This document shows, in pieces, positions 12,082 through 23,603 of a stretch of 64,000 bases of DNA. This DNA comes from Viola odorata (lineage: Eukaryota; Streptophyta; Magnoliopsida; Malpighiales; Violaceae): positions 39,573,661-39,637,660 of the forward strand of contig OY829541.1 of the NCBI GenBank assembly GCA_963691705.1. The letters are read 5' to 3'. The stretch's first letter is position 1, and every line of letters begins with the position of its first letter. The position numbers were made by a program, and so were the translations under genes. Under the pieces are notes generated by a model, which worked only from the letters and a program-made list of their open reading frames with translations, was not told where the DNA came from and did no database searches.

Positions 12082-12831
12082 ATGGCGGGATTCAACTCAT
12101 CTTCCTCCACTCCTCCATCCGACCGTCCCCTGACTCCTTTAGAAATAATAACTCAGGTGGTAAGACGCAACCCTGACGGTTCAGTTTCCCAAACCCCAAT
12201 CCCTACAGTGGAAACAGAAGTAACCAGAGAAGGCATCTTGGGTCCCCTTCCAGCCCAGCAACCAACATCTGGCGAAGAACAGCCAACCATACGGACACTG
12301 GTATCCCAAGAGATTCGTGCATCCATGGAGAGACACATCACCAACAATATGGACTTCCCATAGCCTTGCTTGACTAGGGCAACATCTATCTTGGCCAATA
12401 CTCCCATTCGAGCGTCCAACACCCCAATTCCTACAATCATCTCCACAACAACAACCGTCGTCGCTGAACCTTCCTCCTCCTCAGACCAAAAGCACCGAGA
12501 AGGAAAGGCTCCAATGGGAATACTTGAATCCCGCTGCCAGGTGGAACCTCTTACAAAATTTAGGTCAGGTAACATTCCACTCCTTACTTATGCCTCCCAA
12601 TATGGGGGATGGCTAGAATTCAATGAAGATCGTTTTGGTTATAGACTTGCTTATCATTTGAACTACTGTTCAATCAGACCCTACCTTATCATGGATGATG
12701 ATTTAACATATCGCCTAGGACTGGATGCTAGAGTAAGGGTTATGGTTGAGAAAATTAGGTGGGAACTACTTTTCTTCCCCGCACAATCTATATACTATGA
12801 ACTGTGTTTGGAATTTAATGCCAGCTTCTGA
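12082..12831 (+). pseudogene. Athila-type extra ORF (ORF3-like) of element Z
   Basis: Two same-strand frames separated by a TAG near 12361-12363. The N-terminal part is Pro/Thr/Ser-rich. The C-terminal part contains ASQYGGWLEFNEDRFGYRLA and VMVEKIRWELLFFPAQSIYY, resembling the non-structural ORF that follows pol in Athila elements. Function is unknown. Assignment rests on pattern and position only. Confidence 0.5.
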
Positions 12832-12840
12832 TTTAATACA

Positions 12841-13005
12841 CTTGCCCATATTTCACCTAAGTGTTAATTGGTCATCATAATTTCATACAAAGAATTGTAC
12901 CATTGCTCTCTTTGGTTCGATTCTCTTACTACTATTTATAAGCAATTTGTTCTTAGTAGCGAGTTGTAATTCTCATTTATTTTTGACGAGTTCGACGCTC
13001 AGTCA
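12841..13005 (+). repeat. Truncated 3' LTR of element Z
   Basis: 165 bp closely matching the end of the 5' LTR (9482-9646), ending in CAGTCA next to the CCACT duplication. About 1.2 kb of its 5' part is missing. Confidence 0.82.
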
Positions 13006-13010
13006 CCACT

Positions 13011-13187
13011 CAAGCCTTGTCTTTTGGTAACTATAAATTTGCTGAACAAGGTGCAAACGACGCTGCGTTGGAGACCAATTGCTGCGAAGCTAGGTTCAAA
13101 CGAGGCCAATCACCACTGACCAAGGTAAACAAGGATGTGCACAACATTTTTGCTGTAATAACTGCCATTGCCCACCAATTGCTTTGA
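13011..13187 (+). pseudogene. PMEI-domain gene fragment, 3' portion
   Basis: Continuation of the fragment at 8022-8237, in the same frame once the retrotransposon and one copy of its CCACT duplication are ignored. It contains LSFGNYKFAEQGANDAALE, a Cys pair, RGQSPLTKVNKDVHNIFAVI and a natural stop (TGA) at 13185-13187. These are the last two helices of PMEI domains (SPLT..N is a family hallmark). AATAAA lies about 40 bp downstream (13227 region), so part of the donor gene's 3' UTR may have been captured too. Confidence 0.82.
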
Positions 13188-13696
13188 TGCAGATGCGTTT
13201 CCTATGAGATATGAATATGATTTATGTAATAAAAGTATTAAACCATCACTCTGATCCGACAAGGCCATATCCGACCACTATTTCTCGTCCTCCATCGCCG
13301 GATCCGACAAGGCCAGATCCGACCATCCTCAGGTTCACCACCACCACCTCCCTCCTCCACCCACCACCACCGCAACTCTCCCTCTTCCATCCGCCACCAC
13401 CACCACCTTCATCCCCGTTGTCATGTCCACCATCTATCCCTTCCATCGTCGCCAGATTTGACCGTCATCGAATCATCACCTTCTCCATCGACAAATCTGA
13501 CCATTGCTGGATCCACTTCTATCACCGCATTGACATTTCCACAATTAACGCCCATCCATCTCTCTCTGTTGAGCGCCCTTATCCGCCCACCAAGCAATGA
13601 TTTGCAGAAAGGAAAGGGAAAGGGAAGAGAAGGGTAGGTTGTTGACTTGTTGTGCGTGAGTAGAGGTAGAAAAAAAAAAGGAGTGACAGGTCCACC

Positions 13697-13920
13697 TGCC
13701 ACTGTTCGTCAACTTGGCAACCCCGTGGCAATTTGACATGGTAATATTGAGCTGTTGTGGCAAAAAAATTAACGGTGTTGATGACAGGTCGGATTTTTTT
13801 AACGGTAGGGGGTGATTGAATAATAATAATAACGACCATGGGGTAATTAAACAAAAATATAGTTCAGGGTTGCGATTAATTATAACATTAAAGTTCAAGG
13901 TTGTTTTATGTCTTTATACC
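13697..13920 (-). repeat. Right terminal inverted repeat of the Pack-MULE-like element
   Basis: Inverted partner of 7781-7982, slightly longer because of small insertions in its inner half. Confidence 0.8.
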
Positions 13921-13993
13921 ATTAATTGTTGCCCCTCCGTTCTTTTTCTAAAGATAGTCTTAGGCTTTTGTTTTTGTTTTGAAATATATGATA

Positions 13994-14267
13994 CTCCCTC
14001 TGGTTTTTAATAACTGTCATTTTCCTACTAAAAACGTGGTCCAAATTAACTGTTATTTTGAGTCATAATTACGACTTTTTCCCTGTCTTAATTTTTTTAC
14101 CCAACCAATTAATTTGGTACAATAGTATTATTGTAATTATACTATAAAAATGGGTAAATTGAAAACTACAGTCAAGAAAACTATTAACTACTATTTCAGA
14201 AAATTATTATTTTAAGTTTATCTATTATTTCAGAAAGTTAATTAATAAAAATAAAAACCGGAGGGAG
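13994..14267. mobile_element. Stowaway-type MITE
   Basis: Terminal inverted repeats CTCCCTCTGGTTTTTAATAA at the left and, on the complement, CTCCCTCCGGTTTTTATTTT at the right. It is flanked by TA on both sides (13992-13993, 14268-14269). The CTCCCTCCG terminus and TA target are hallmarks of Tc1/mariner-derived Stowaway elements. Length is 274 bp and there is no coding potential. Confidence 0.85.
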
Positions 14268-15139
14268 TATTTAGTTTATTTATTTTTCATTTTACTAACT
14301 TAGTTGAAGAAACATAATTAGTGACAGTAATAAAGTATGGTTAGCTGAAATGAGACTCGAAAGATATTAATTACTGGTAAAATGTAAAATAAAAAGGTGG
14401 AAAATTGATTATTTTGGTGAGTACATACTAACCCTTAGACGACGTCGTTATTGGAAGGAATCTACACAATTTTTTTTAGTTTCAGGACTCTCAACTACTG
14501 ATATCCTTTATTCCTTTCCTTTGGGCCATCATTACTTTGGATCTACTAATATAAACAATAGTTTTATTTATTTATTTATTAAAAATCAGCAATATGTGAT
14601 GTATTTGGTAATTAATTTACGATAATTAATTTTAAATTTCTATCTCTTATGCAAGATTTTTTTTTAATTTCTTTAATTGCACCGAAAATACTGCCAAAAC
14701 TATGTAAACATGGATTGTTTTTATACAATTTTTTAATTTCAAATTATTTAACAAAATAAAATAATAATAATCACATACTTTTACATAAAATATTTATTTT
14801 ATTGTTTAATTATTAATATATTTAAAAAATATTTTATTGTTATATTCAATTTTTTTAGGTTTTTTTTTTATCTTACTACCACCGTGGTCATATGTACCTA
14901 AATTTTCATAAAATATTTAAAATATTTTATATTTTTTTAAACTGATATTTAAACTAAACACTTTAATAACTTTTACGCACAATAATTTTGCCAAATGCAT
15001 AGCAATATGCTTAATAATTTTGAATTATTTATTTAAATGTACGCTATTTCTAGTATTATTATCATTTTTTTTGGTCTTCACGGGTATTTTCTCTGTATTT
15101 TTTGCAAAAAAATTAATCTATATAAGAGTTTTTACACGT

Positions 15140-15260
15140 ACGTATGCTAGTTGGCTCAGTTGATCGATGCTTGATAATAGAGTCAGGCCTTCATAGCATC
15201 TGAATCCCTCCTTCTCACGAGAGGAACAGAGTGATCCCATCCGTGATTGATGAAGCTCAG
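15140..15260 (+). repeat. Possible tRNA-derived SINE head
   Basis: TGGCTCAGTTGA at 15152-15163 resembles the Pol III A box. CATCTGAATCC at 15197-15207 resembles a B box (GGTTCGAATCC). The spacing is close to that in tRNA genes. It does not fold as a tRNA, and no tail or duplication was identified. Confidence 0.3.
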
Positions 15261-15571
15261 TAGTTTCATTATAATTCTTAAATTCTTGAGTTGTTTCCTT
15301 CTTTTCTCCTTACCAAAGAGGACAAAATCGAACCATCACGGGCTCTTTCTACCCCTTCTTCCACCAATAGATTCCTCTTCATTTCTTCGGTCTTAGATTC
15401 CTCTTCATTTCTCTGCTCTCCGCTAAAAAAATAATCTCCTACTTCATTCCCTTTAAATAGTGTTTGGTTTGCGAAATTATTGAAAAAATGATTCGAAAAA
15501 ATGAGATTTTTAGTTTTATTATGTTCGGTTAACGAAATGTTATTTTCCCCCAAAATTACTTTCCGAAAGAG

Positions 15572-15699
15572 TAACTATTAATTCTCTCTTCTTGTATTTT
15601 TATTACTGTGTGATTTTGATTGGGTAAAATTTTAATAACTATTAATTCTCTCTTCTTGTATTTTTATTACTGTGTGATTTTGATTGGGTAAAATTTTAA
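15572..15699. repeat. 64-bp tandem duplication, two copies
   Basis: 15572-15635 is repeated essentially exactly as 15636-15699 (begins TAACTATTAATTCTCTC, contains TGTGTGATTTTGATTGGG). The near identity points to a recent event. Confidence 0.9.
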
Positions 15700-16611
15700 T
15701 AGATTAGACTTTTTAGAAGAAAAAGAAGAAGATATAATTACATTTTATCAGAAAAGAGAGTTGCAAAAGCCTATCATTTTTCATCTAGATAATGTGAAAA
15801 TAAAATACTTTTTAGAACAAAAAATATAACTTTAAATGACATCTTTTTTTCAGAACTGAGAAAGTATATATTACTATATCCTAATTTTTTTTATTAGAAA
15901 GTGTTAGACGCTTAATTAAAGCCTTACTAGGTGGTAGAACAATGTACAATAATTTGCGTATATTGTTTATTTTCTTTGCTTTTTTCTTGCTTTTGCTATC
16001 AAATAATTTCTCGTAAGTGGCATATAATTGGCATCCAAATTTATCTAAAGAAAAATTTGACATTTATGCATTTGCCACATCACATCTTCCAAAATTAGAT
16101 TCGCTTTTAGTTTTGGTTGGGTAAGGAGTAGCCCCACTTCAACAACAACCTTCTTCTTTTTTCTTATACAAGCAAGCTAGCTTCTAGCAAAAGCAATTCT
16201 AAGTGAAATTAGAGGGCTCTCCTCACTTCGCCAATGCATTATCACATGCTGACACACACATCTTTCACCTAAGTATAACAAATAGTGTATGGCAATGTTT
16301 AATTCATCTGATGGATCATGCTGAAATTTAATTTCTATGTGAAATTGAACATTTTAATTTATAATCTTGATAAAAAAATTTGAAATCGAGATTTAGAATA
16401 GTCTCGTTCAATCCCTATTACTAATAGGCTATTAGCACGAAAAACTAACTTTCATAGTTAGTAATCCCTTTCTCTCGTCCCAATTTTGTATTAATCACGG
16501 GTTGCTACAAAACAACATGTGTTGGCTTACTTTGGGTTTGGTGTGGATGGCCACAATTACAAAAACTAAAAACCACACAACATCCTATCCCTCCTAGTCT
16601 CTAATTTCTCC

Positions 16612-16618
16612 TATAAAT
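16612..16618 (+). promoter_or_regulatory. TATA box of the beta-xylosidase gene
   Basis: TATAAAT, about 100 bp upstream of the ATG at 16715. It would place transcription start near 16645. Confidence 0.6.
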
Positions 16619-16655
16619 TTACCTATAGGAGCATTCCGCCCTAACTAAAACTTGC

Positions 16656-16928
16656 ATGCCCAAAACCCAAAGGCCACCTATCGTACCTAAAAGGCTAAAA
16701 CCCTCTCTATCTCTATGGCCTCTCTCCTCCCAAAAAACAGAGTACAGCTCTCTGTTTTCCTCTGTTTCACCTTCTTCACCATTTCCTTCATTTCTTTTCC
16801 CCAACAAGTCTCCGCTCAGTCATCATCCCCAGTCTTCGCCTGCGATGTTGCAAACAACCCGTCGTTGGGGAGTTTTGGGTTCTGTAACACATCCTTGGGG
16901 ATCAATGACAGAGTATCCGACCTGGTGA
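16656..16928 (+). other. Upstream ORF overlapping the beta-xylosidase start
   Basis: An ATG at 16656, about 10 nt past the predicted transcription start, opens a 90-codon frame. It runs out of frame through the main ATG and ends at 16928. Its start context is weak (T at -3), so scanning ribosomes may bypass it. The product is not conserved-looking. Any role would be regulatory. Confidence 0.35.
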
Positions 16929-19900
16929 GGAGGCTGACATTGCAGGAGAAAATCCTGTTCTTGGTGAACAGCGCAGGGAGTGTGAGTCGGCTCGGGATTC
17001 CAAAGTACGAGTGGTGGTCTGAAGCTCTACACGGCGTTTCCTACGTCGGTCCGGGGACCCATTTCTCCAGTCTTGTCCCTGGCGCCACCAGTTTTCCTCA
17101 GGTCATCACCACTGCTGCCTCCTTCAACGCTTCACTTTTTCAAGCAATTGGAAAGGTGGGATCTTTATGCTTTTTTATGCTTTTTTCCCAATGATTTTAA
17201 ATGTTCTTGAGTATCTTCCCCACCAATCAACATCTGGGTTGTCCTTATTTTTTTGTTTTAACAATTCATCTTGGGACTTGCATTGAAATGAAAAAGGCCA
17301 AAATGTGAGACAAATTGGGTTGTTCTTCCTGTTGGAAATACTAATTGATTAATAAATAAAAGAAGAAGAGGGAGGTGAGTATTTCAAACATGGTCATGTT
17401 TCTTGTTCTACGGGCGCCTGCCTTTGATTTATTTATCTTTATTAAAATAAGGTACACAGTGCTAGAAAGAACAGCGCCAAATTTGGGCAAATGCTTATGA
17501 AGTGCATTTTACGATACTGTGTCATTGTAGCATAGTATGGGCAAAACCTTGTTCTGGAATATTTGTCCTTTTTGATTTTCTATATTAATCAAAATTATCT
17601 TTAAAAGTGCATTAGAAAAAGAAAAAGAAAAATATTATATAGTTTTATCAGTTGCATTTAGGTACATCACCCAGTGTGTGTGGCTGTTACAGAACAGAAC
17701 TTATGTAGCAAAAAATTGTAGGTTTGATGGATTTGTGTAATATTATAAAGATTATGGAAGGAAAGGAAAGTAGGTGGAAACTGTAAATGCACATTTTTGA
17801 CTTGGGTGGGAATCCAGCTCACTCTGTGTATGAGAGAATACTGCAAATTGCAAATTGCAAATTGCATTATGAATAATCCATTGCAAAAGCAAGAAAATCA
17901 GTACAATGTTTTCAATGAAATGTCAAGGAATAGGTTAATAATTGATGATGATGATGATGTCTGCTAAGTGTTTTTGCAGGTGGTTTCAACCGAAGCTAGG
18001 GCTATGTACAATGTTGGATTAGCAGGATTGACATTTTGGTCACCAAACATTAATATCTTCAGAGATCCTAGATGGGGTAGGGGCCAGGAGACTCCAGGAG
18101 AGGATCCATTGCTCTCAAGTAAATACGCGTCGGGTTATGTTAAGGGTCTGCAAGAAAGTGATGATGGTGCCTCAGATAAACTTAAGGTAGCTGCTTGCTG
18201 TAAACACTACACTGCCTATGATTTGGATAATTGGAAAGGGACGGACCGGTATCATTTCAATGCTGTGGTAATGAATTTTTTTGATAAAATGTTACATATT
18301 TTTCCATTTTTGTTTGTGGGAATTAGGAATTTGTCACATTCTTTTTGCCTTTTTTGGTTTTTGATGAGTTAGGTAACCCAGCAAGATATGGATGATACAT
18401 TTCAACCACCTTTCAAGAGTTGTGTTATTGATGGGAATGTTGCTAGTGTCATGTGTTCTTACAACCAGGTTAATGGTAAGCCTACCTGTGCTGACCCAGA
18501 CCTACTTTCAGGGATTATCAGAGGCCAATGGAAATTAAATGGGTATATTTATGAATTCTTACAAATATTTTAGTATAAAAAATTATGGGTGTTTGTATCT
18601 GTTTTTAGTTTATCAGTCAGCAGAGAATCTTTCTTCATGGGTTTCCTGTTTCCTGCAGATACATTGTTACTGACTGTGATTCAATAGATGTGTACTTCAA
18701 TTCTCAACACTATACCAAAACACCAGAAGAAGCTGCAGCTAAAGCACTATTGGCTGGTAACTCCATTCCCCTCGCATAGATTTCTGAGGATGTTGATGAT
18801 TTTGCAAACTTGATGTACCATTTCGATCCAGTATCTCTTTGGATATTTTTCAATTATTTGGATTATTTTAGCTTGATATTTGTTGGAACTAAGAGACTTC
18901 ATAGAGATCTAATTTCTCAGATGCTTCTATTTGCAGGGTTGGATCTCAATTGTGGCTCTTTCCTAGGGCAGCATACAGAAGCTGCAGTGAAAGGTGGACT
19001 AGTGAATGAGTCAGCCATCAGTAATGCTGTCTCAAACAATTTTGCAACTTTGATGCGACTTGGTTTCTTTGATGGTGATCCTAGAAAGCAACTCTATGGG
19101 AATCTCGGTCCGAAAGATGTTTGCACACCTGCGAACCAGGAACTGGCCCGTGAAGCAGCAAGGCAAGGGATAGTATTGCTAAAAAACACAGCAGGCTCAC
19201 TGCCTCTATCTCCAACTGCCATCAAAACATTGGCAGTAATCGGACCAAATGCCAATGTCACTAAAACAATGATCGGAAACTATGAAGGTCAGCTTTAGCA
19301 ATGACTCAATTGCAAACAGTTTCTTGCCGCCTTGATTTGACTATTATAAAAGTTGATTCATCACCCTTACTGTAAATTACGCTTGTTTGCTGATATCCTG
19401 GAAAAAATGCAGGCACACCATGCAAGTATACGACGCCTTTGCAAGGTCTAACAGCCTCAGTTGCAACAGCTTATCAGCCAGGGTGCTCAGATGTTTCATG
19501 CAGCAGTGCCCAGCTAGATGCTGCTAAGAAGATAGCAGCTTCTGCAGATGCTACTGTACTTGTCATGGGTGCTGATCAATCAATTGAAACAGAGAGTCGC
19601 GATAGGATCAACATTGTTCTTCCTGGACAGCAGCAGCTTCTGGTAACAGAAGTTGCAAATGTGTCCAAGGGTCCTGTCATTCTCGTAATAATGTCTGGTG
19701 GAGGCATGGATGTATCGTTCGCGAAAACTAACGAGAAAATCACAAGCATCCTGTGGGTTGGTTATCCCGGTGAAGCTGGGGGAGCTGCCCTAGCTGATGT
19801 TATTTTTGGTTATTACAACCCAAGTAAGCTCTCTTTTATCTCTCAATTATGATGATTCTCTCTTGAACAAATATTTATTATTTTTTTGGGTGCCACATTG

Positions 19901-20547
19901 ACTAGGAATCAAGTCGTAAAAGAGGCTAAACATTTGGAAATTGTGAGTTAACTGAGTGATGACATTGTTTTTCAGGTGGAAGGCTACCAATGACTTGGTA
20001 TCCACAATCTTATGTCGACAAAGTACCAATGACTAACATGAACATGAGACCGAATCCTGACACTGGCTACCCTGGTCGAACGTACAGATTCTACACCGGA
20101 GAAACTGTTTATTCATTTGGGGATGGGCTAAGCTACTCCCCATTCAACCATCAGCTTGTTCAAGCACCAAAACAGGTATCTGCTTTCTTAGAAGAAGGTC
20201 ATGCTTGCCGCTCATCAGAATGCAAGTCAATTGACGCCGTGGAACAGACTTGCGGAAACTTAGCTTTTGATGTACATTTGAGAGTCAAGAACATGGGGAA
20301 GACGAGCGGAAGCCATACAGTGTTCTTGTTCTCTAGTCCTCCATCAGTGCACAACTCGCCGCGGAAGCATTTGGTGAGCTTTGAGAAGGTGAGCCTGAAT
20401 CCGGAAACCGAAACAATGGTGAGATTTAAGGTGGATGTGTGCAAGGATTTGAGCGTGGTAGATGAGCTTGGAAGCAGGAAAGTTGCCTTGGGAGAGCATG
20501 TACTCCATGTTGGAAGCTTGAAACATTCATTGACTGTGAGGATTTGA
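16715..20547 (+). CDS. BXL4-like: Beta-D-xylosidase, GH3 family (BXL4-like), seven exons
   Basis: A secreted glycosyl hydrolase that removes xylose (and often arabinose) from xylan-type wall polysaccharides in the apoplast. Exons: 16715-17155, 17980-18267, 18373-18542, 18659-18756, 18937-19287, 19413-19823 and 19976-20547. All introns are GT-AG and the phases agree, giving 776 residues, close to Arabidopsis BXL4. Residues 1-35 form a signal peptide ending near VSA. The GH3 N-domain has [35 protein letters not shown] and [11 protein letters not shown]. The nucleophile motif TDCDS spans the exon 3-4 region; Arabidopsis has SDCDS. The C-domain has [13 protein letters not shown] (acid/base region) and [11 protein letters not shown] fibronectin-III-like tail ends LKHSLTVRI. 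No stops or frameshifts were found. It is the only intact host gene here. BXL3-like identity cannot be excluded. Confidence 0.97.
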
Positions 20548-22171
20548 TATTTGCAGGACTTTGAACACTTCTGAAGTGTTATTTATTTTCTTTTCCTTTT
20601 TTTATAGTTTTTGCCCCAATTCCAGAAAAAAAGGGCATTTCCAAAATGGAAAGCTGAGCTATGAATAGGTTGAGAGGATTGTAAGCCATTTTCTCAATTA
20701 TTTCATGCAAAGACCAAAATTATTCAAAATTAAATATTAAAATCTCTAATAATTTATGTTCCCATGAGGATGTTTTGAATTGACAAAAGGAAAGGGCTAA
20801 ACGGGCAGGATTGTTTTAGTTGCAGCTGTAATGTCGTTTCAGCAATCTACCATGAATCGAATTTATAATTTACGTCATAAAAAACATGCATTAACGGTTA
20901 ATGGGTGCTTTCTAACCATTAAATTTATTTAATAGTATAAGTCTTATTTAATTAGTAATTCGATCTATTCAACAACATTACAAATTAAATAACGACATTA
21001 TAATCACTTTATTTTAGAATTTCTCTTTTTAACAACCACTAGCGGTGAGGTTTTTTCCCTTTTCGGTGTGGTTTTGATAAGCTTGGGCTGGTATTTTAGC
21101 CTTTTGGGCCAGAAATGGCACCTGATGAAACATGCTAACACCAAATCACGAATAATTGTCCCATTTATTTTTTTTAACTTTTTTTACAGTGACTCATGGT
21201 TGAGGCCTAAGGGATTGTGTGGTTTAGTGGGCCTGGCTATTTGATGGGTCGTTGTTGGTTGAATAGTGGTCTGGTGGGTGGATTTTTGCTTTGCTACTTG
21301 GGCTTTAGTGAGTAGGAGCAGTGTTATCACAACCGAATCGGACAACGAATCGAAAATGAATGAAGTACTGATTCAACATGGTTTAATCGGATTTATGAAT
21401 TGTTCAGTTTTAGAAAGTTGAACCGCATCGAATTGACTGATTTTTTATATAAAAAATAAATATACCAACAATATTGACTTTTTCTTTAATATAAAAACAT
21501 AATAATTCATACCCAATTAATATATCAAATAAATCTCTACTTTCTTTTTTTTTAGAAAAAAATAAAACGGTGTCATTTTTATGTAATTTATTTTTAAAAA
21601 AAAGAGTAAAATAACGTAGTTTCATGGATTGACTAACCCAGCCAATTAAGCATTGACCCAGACGGTGCATGGTTGTTCGATCAATTTTATCTGCTCATAT
21701 TGTAGTTTCGGTTTGATTGACTTTAGGATGATGTTTTAAATGATTTAAAGGTTGTAGGTGCTTTGTCGTCTCTCTTAAGCGGTACGCTGCTTTTTTTAGG
21801 CCGCAATGGGACTTTTGCATTTTGTTTTGTTTGATTCGCCGTCTCTCTTAAGCGGTGCCACTCCTAAATCTATATTATTTGCTTATATATTCATCATATT
21901 ATTTGTTATATTATTGTTTAGGTCATTATATATAACATCTAAGAATTTAAGTAGGGGGTAATCATTATTTTTAATAAATAGACACTAAATGTTATTTTTA
22001 AGCCCAACTTTAATTAACATTGAAAATTATTATTATTTTAATTAGGTCGATCTTAGTTTTCTAATTCAACGTACTTTAATTTCTCTTTCCTTAATAATAA
22101 TAAAAAAATTAATTTCTCTTGGTTTATCACTTAGTCCCTCTTCAATTTTTACTAATTTTTTTGTTTCTATA
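20548..22171. other. 3' flank of beta-xylosidase and AT-rich intergenic DNA
   Basis: The first 200 bp are probably the 3' UTR (AT-rich, with AATTAAATATTAAA-type signals near 20730). Further on there is no gene. 21310-21420 is rich in CGAATCG/AACCG words, as in transposon ends. An 18-bp word, CGTCTCTCTTAAGCGGT, occurs twice, about 72 bp apart (21767 and 21840). Confidence 0.5.
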
Positions 22172-23590
22172 TTATCGCCTGCTGAAGGCGTAAAAAATAG
22201 TTGTAAAATGAGTATGAAATGAGAATGAGTTACAACTTATCACGACCCACAAAGGGTTTGCAGATGGTGATAAGAGGATCGTCCACAGAGACTCCTCTGA
22301 TGCGTAGTTTTTAGGTTGACTTCCTTGTCACTGAGCTGATTCGTTTGATTCTGAAACTGAAAATAAAAGAACAACAATTTAAACAATAAAATAGGCTTGG
22401 CCAAGACAAAATAATTGGGTTGGAAATTCAGAGGATGAAAATTCCTAGTAAGGTCATTTTGAAAGCTGCGTTTCTTATGCTTCGATCATTGATTCAATGA
22501 TGTTCATCTTCGTCTCTATAGAGTTGCTATGGAATGCAAGGACTCCTGTACACTCCTACTTCCCTCCTTTATCAAATTCCCTAGCGGGTACTCCCTATTA
22601 GACAATCCTAACCAAATAGCACCTTGCTGGTTAAAGGGTTTACTACCTTGGTTGATAGCTTGATTAGATTGAAAGGTAGCACAATCGTCATCAATGGCGT
22701 AGGGGAAGACAACGTCTAACTCAAGTTTAACTCGCACTTAAGGCCCTCGGTTGTCAATCGGGTCTGAGTTATATTATTCATTTTCTCTAGCCTATCTCTA
22801 GGTCTAGTTGTCCACTTGGCCTATCCGGTTTCGCTCGTCCCCTTCTAGGTTGACTGCAACTTCCCAGCTAAAATATAAAAGTGATCAATTCTAAACTTTA
22901 ACAAGAATGCGATTTGTTAAACCAGAAAATAAATAATTACAGAGATAAAGATTATTAAGAATACTTAGATCTCATGAAGCATAAGAAACTTGGCTCAACA
23001 GCCTTTACCAAGAACGAGTATTTAGCCGGACATATTCATGGAGGAAAATGAATTTATTGATTGCATAAAAGAAAATAAATCTGTAAATCCCAAACTGGAA
23101 AGTTACAGAGCAAAATCTAAATGGTAGTCTGTGTGAGAGAGAGCTCAGAAGTCCCCTTCCACAAGGGCTTTTCACAACTTTTCACATAAGTTGTTTCCTA
23201 GTCCTACTCTATCTCAAACTCTTAAAATAAATGATAAGGATAAAAGAAAAATAAAGATAAAGATAATTGTTTGAGAAAGATCAAATATTGTTCAAGAGGG
23301 AGTCTTCCAGTCGTGATCCGAAATCCTTCAAATTCCGTAGCCACTGCAACTGCCATCTCGCGTCCTCAAGTCTCCTACTGCAGTCTGTCTCTGTCGCGAT
23401 TGTCTTGGCCATGCCCACGGCCAAGAAAGATTTGAATGTCTGATTTTGTGCTCCGTAGATGATGTTCTCCTTTTTGTCATCCTCTAAGTAATTTCTGCAA
23501 AAGTAGGGAGAATCCATAGAAATCAATAGCTTTACTGCCCAATTTATAAGTAATTAAATAGTAAAAGTATGAGAAATTAATGCTCAATCA
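22172..23590 (-). repeat. 3' LTR of Athila-like element X
   Basis: About 1.42 kb. Read on the minus strand it starts TGATTGAGCATTAATT at 23590, directly after a purine-rich tract, and ends near 22172. It is homologous along its length to the solo LTR split across 26168-45612 and to the 5' LTR at 8238-9646. The left end is approximate because terminal bases have decayed. Confidence 0.78.
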
Positions 23591-23603
23591 AATTCCCCTG
23601 CAC
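23591..23603 (-). other. Polypurine tract of element X
   Basis: On the minus strand GTGCAGGGGAATT abuts the LTR start. This is the expected plus-strand primer position and fixes the element's orientation. Confidence 0.65.

Larger units (their letters stand above)
8238..13005 (+). mobile_element. Non-autonomous Athila-like Ty3/gypsy retrotransposon Z
   Basis: A 4.77-kb element on the plus strand, flanked by the exact 5-bp duplication CCACT (8233-8237 and 13006-13010). The order is 5' LTR, primer-binding site, gag, protease, then an Athila-type extra ORF, then the last 165 bp of the 3' LTR. Reverse transcriptase, RNase H and integrase are absent. Its LTR starts TAATTGAGCC, apparently a decayed TGATTGAG start shared with the other Athila-like LTRs in this window. 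It inserted into the PMEI fragment, so it is younger than the capture. Confidence 0.88.
7781..13920. mobile_element. Long-TIR DNA transposon carrying a host gene fragment (Pack-MULE-like)
   Basis: The two ends are long inverted repeats of each other. The left end has AAAGACATAAAAATAACCC. The complement of the right end has AAAGACATAAAACAACCTT. The match continues, with gaps, for about 200 bp inward. Between the ends lie a PMEI gene fragment and a later LTR-retrotransposon insertion (8238-13005); without that insertion the element is about 1.4 kb. No transposase is visible, so it is non-autonomous. ATTAAT flanks both ends, but because that word is its own complement I cannot tell target duplication from repeat, and a 9-bp duplication typical of Mutator elements is not evident. 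The long TIRs and captured gene favour Mutator-like, but the superfamily is inferred. Confidence 0.75.
14270..16600. other. AT-rich intergenic region upstream of the beta-xylosidase gene
   Basis: Very AT-rich, with no credible coding region. It contains a tandem duplication (15572-15699) and a possible SINE head (about 15140-15260). The last few hundred bp form the likely promoter of the downstream gene. Confidence 0.55.

Noticed and set aside
15140..15215. Functional tRNA gene
   Set aside because: Only box-like words; no cloverleaf, no proper T arm.
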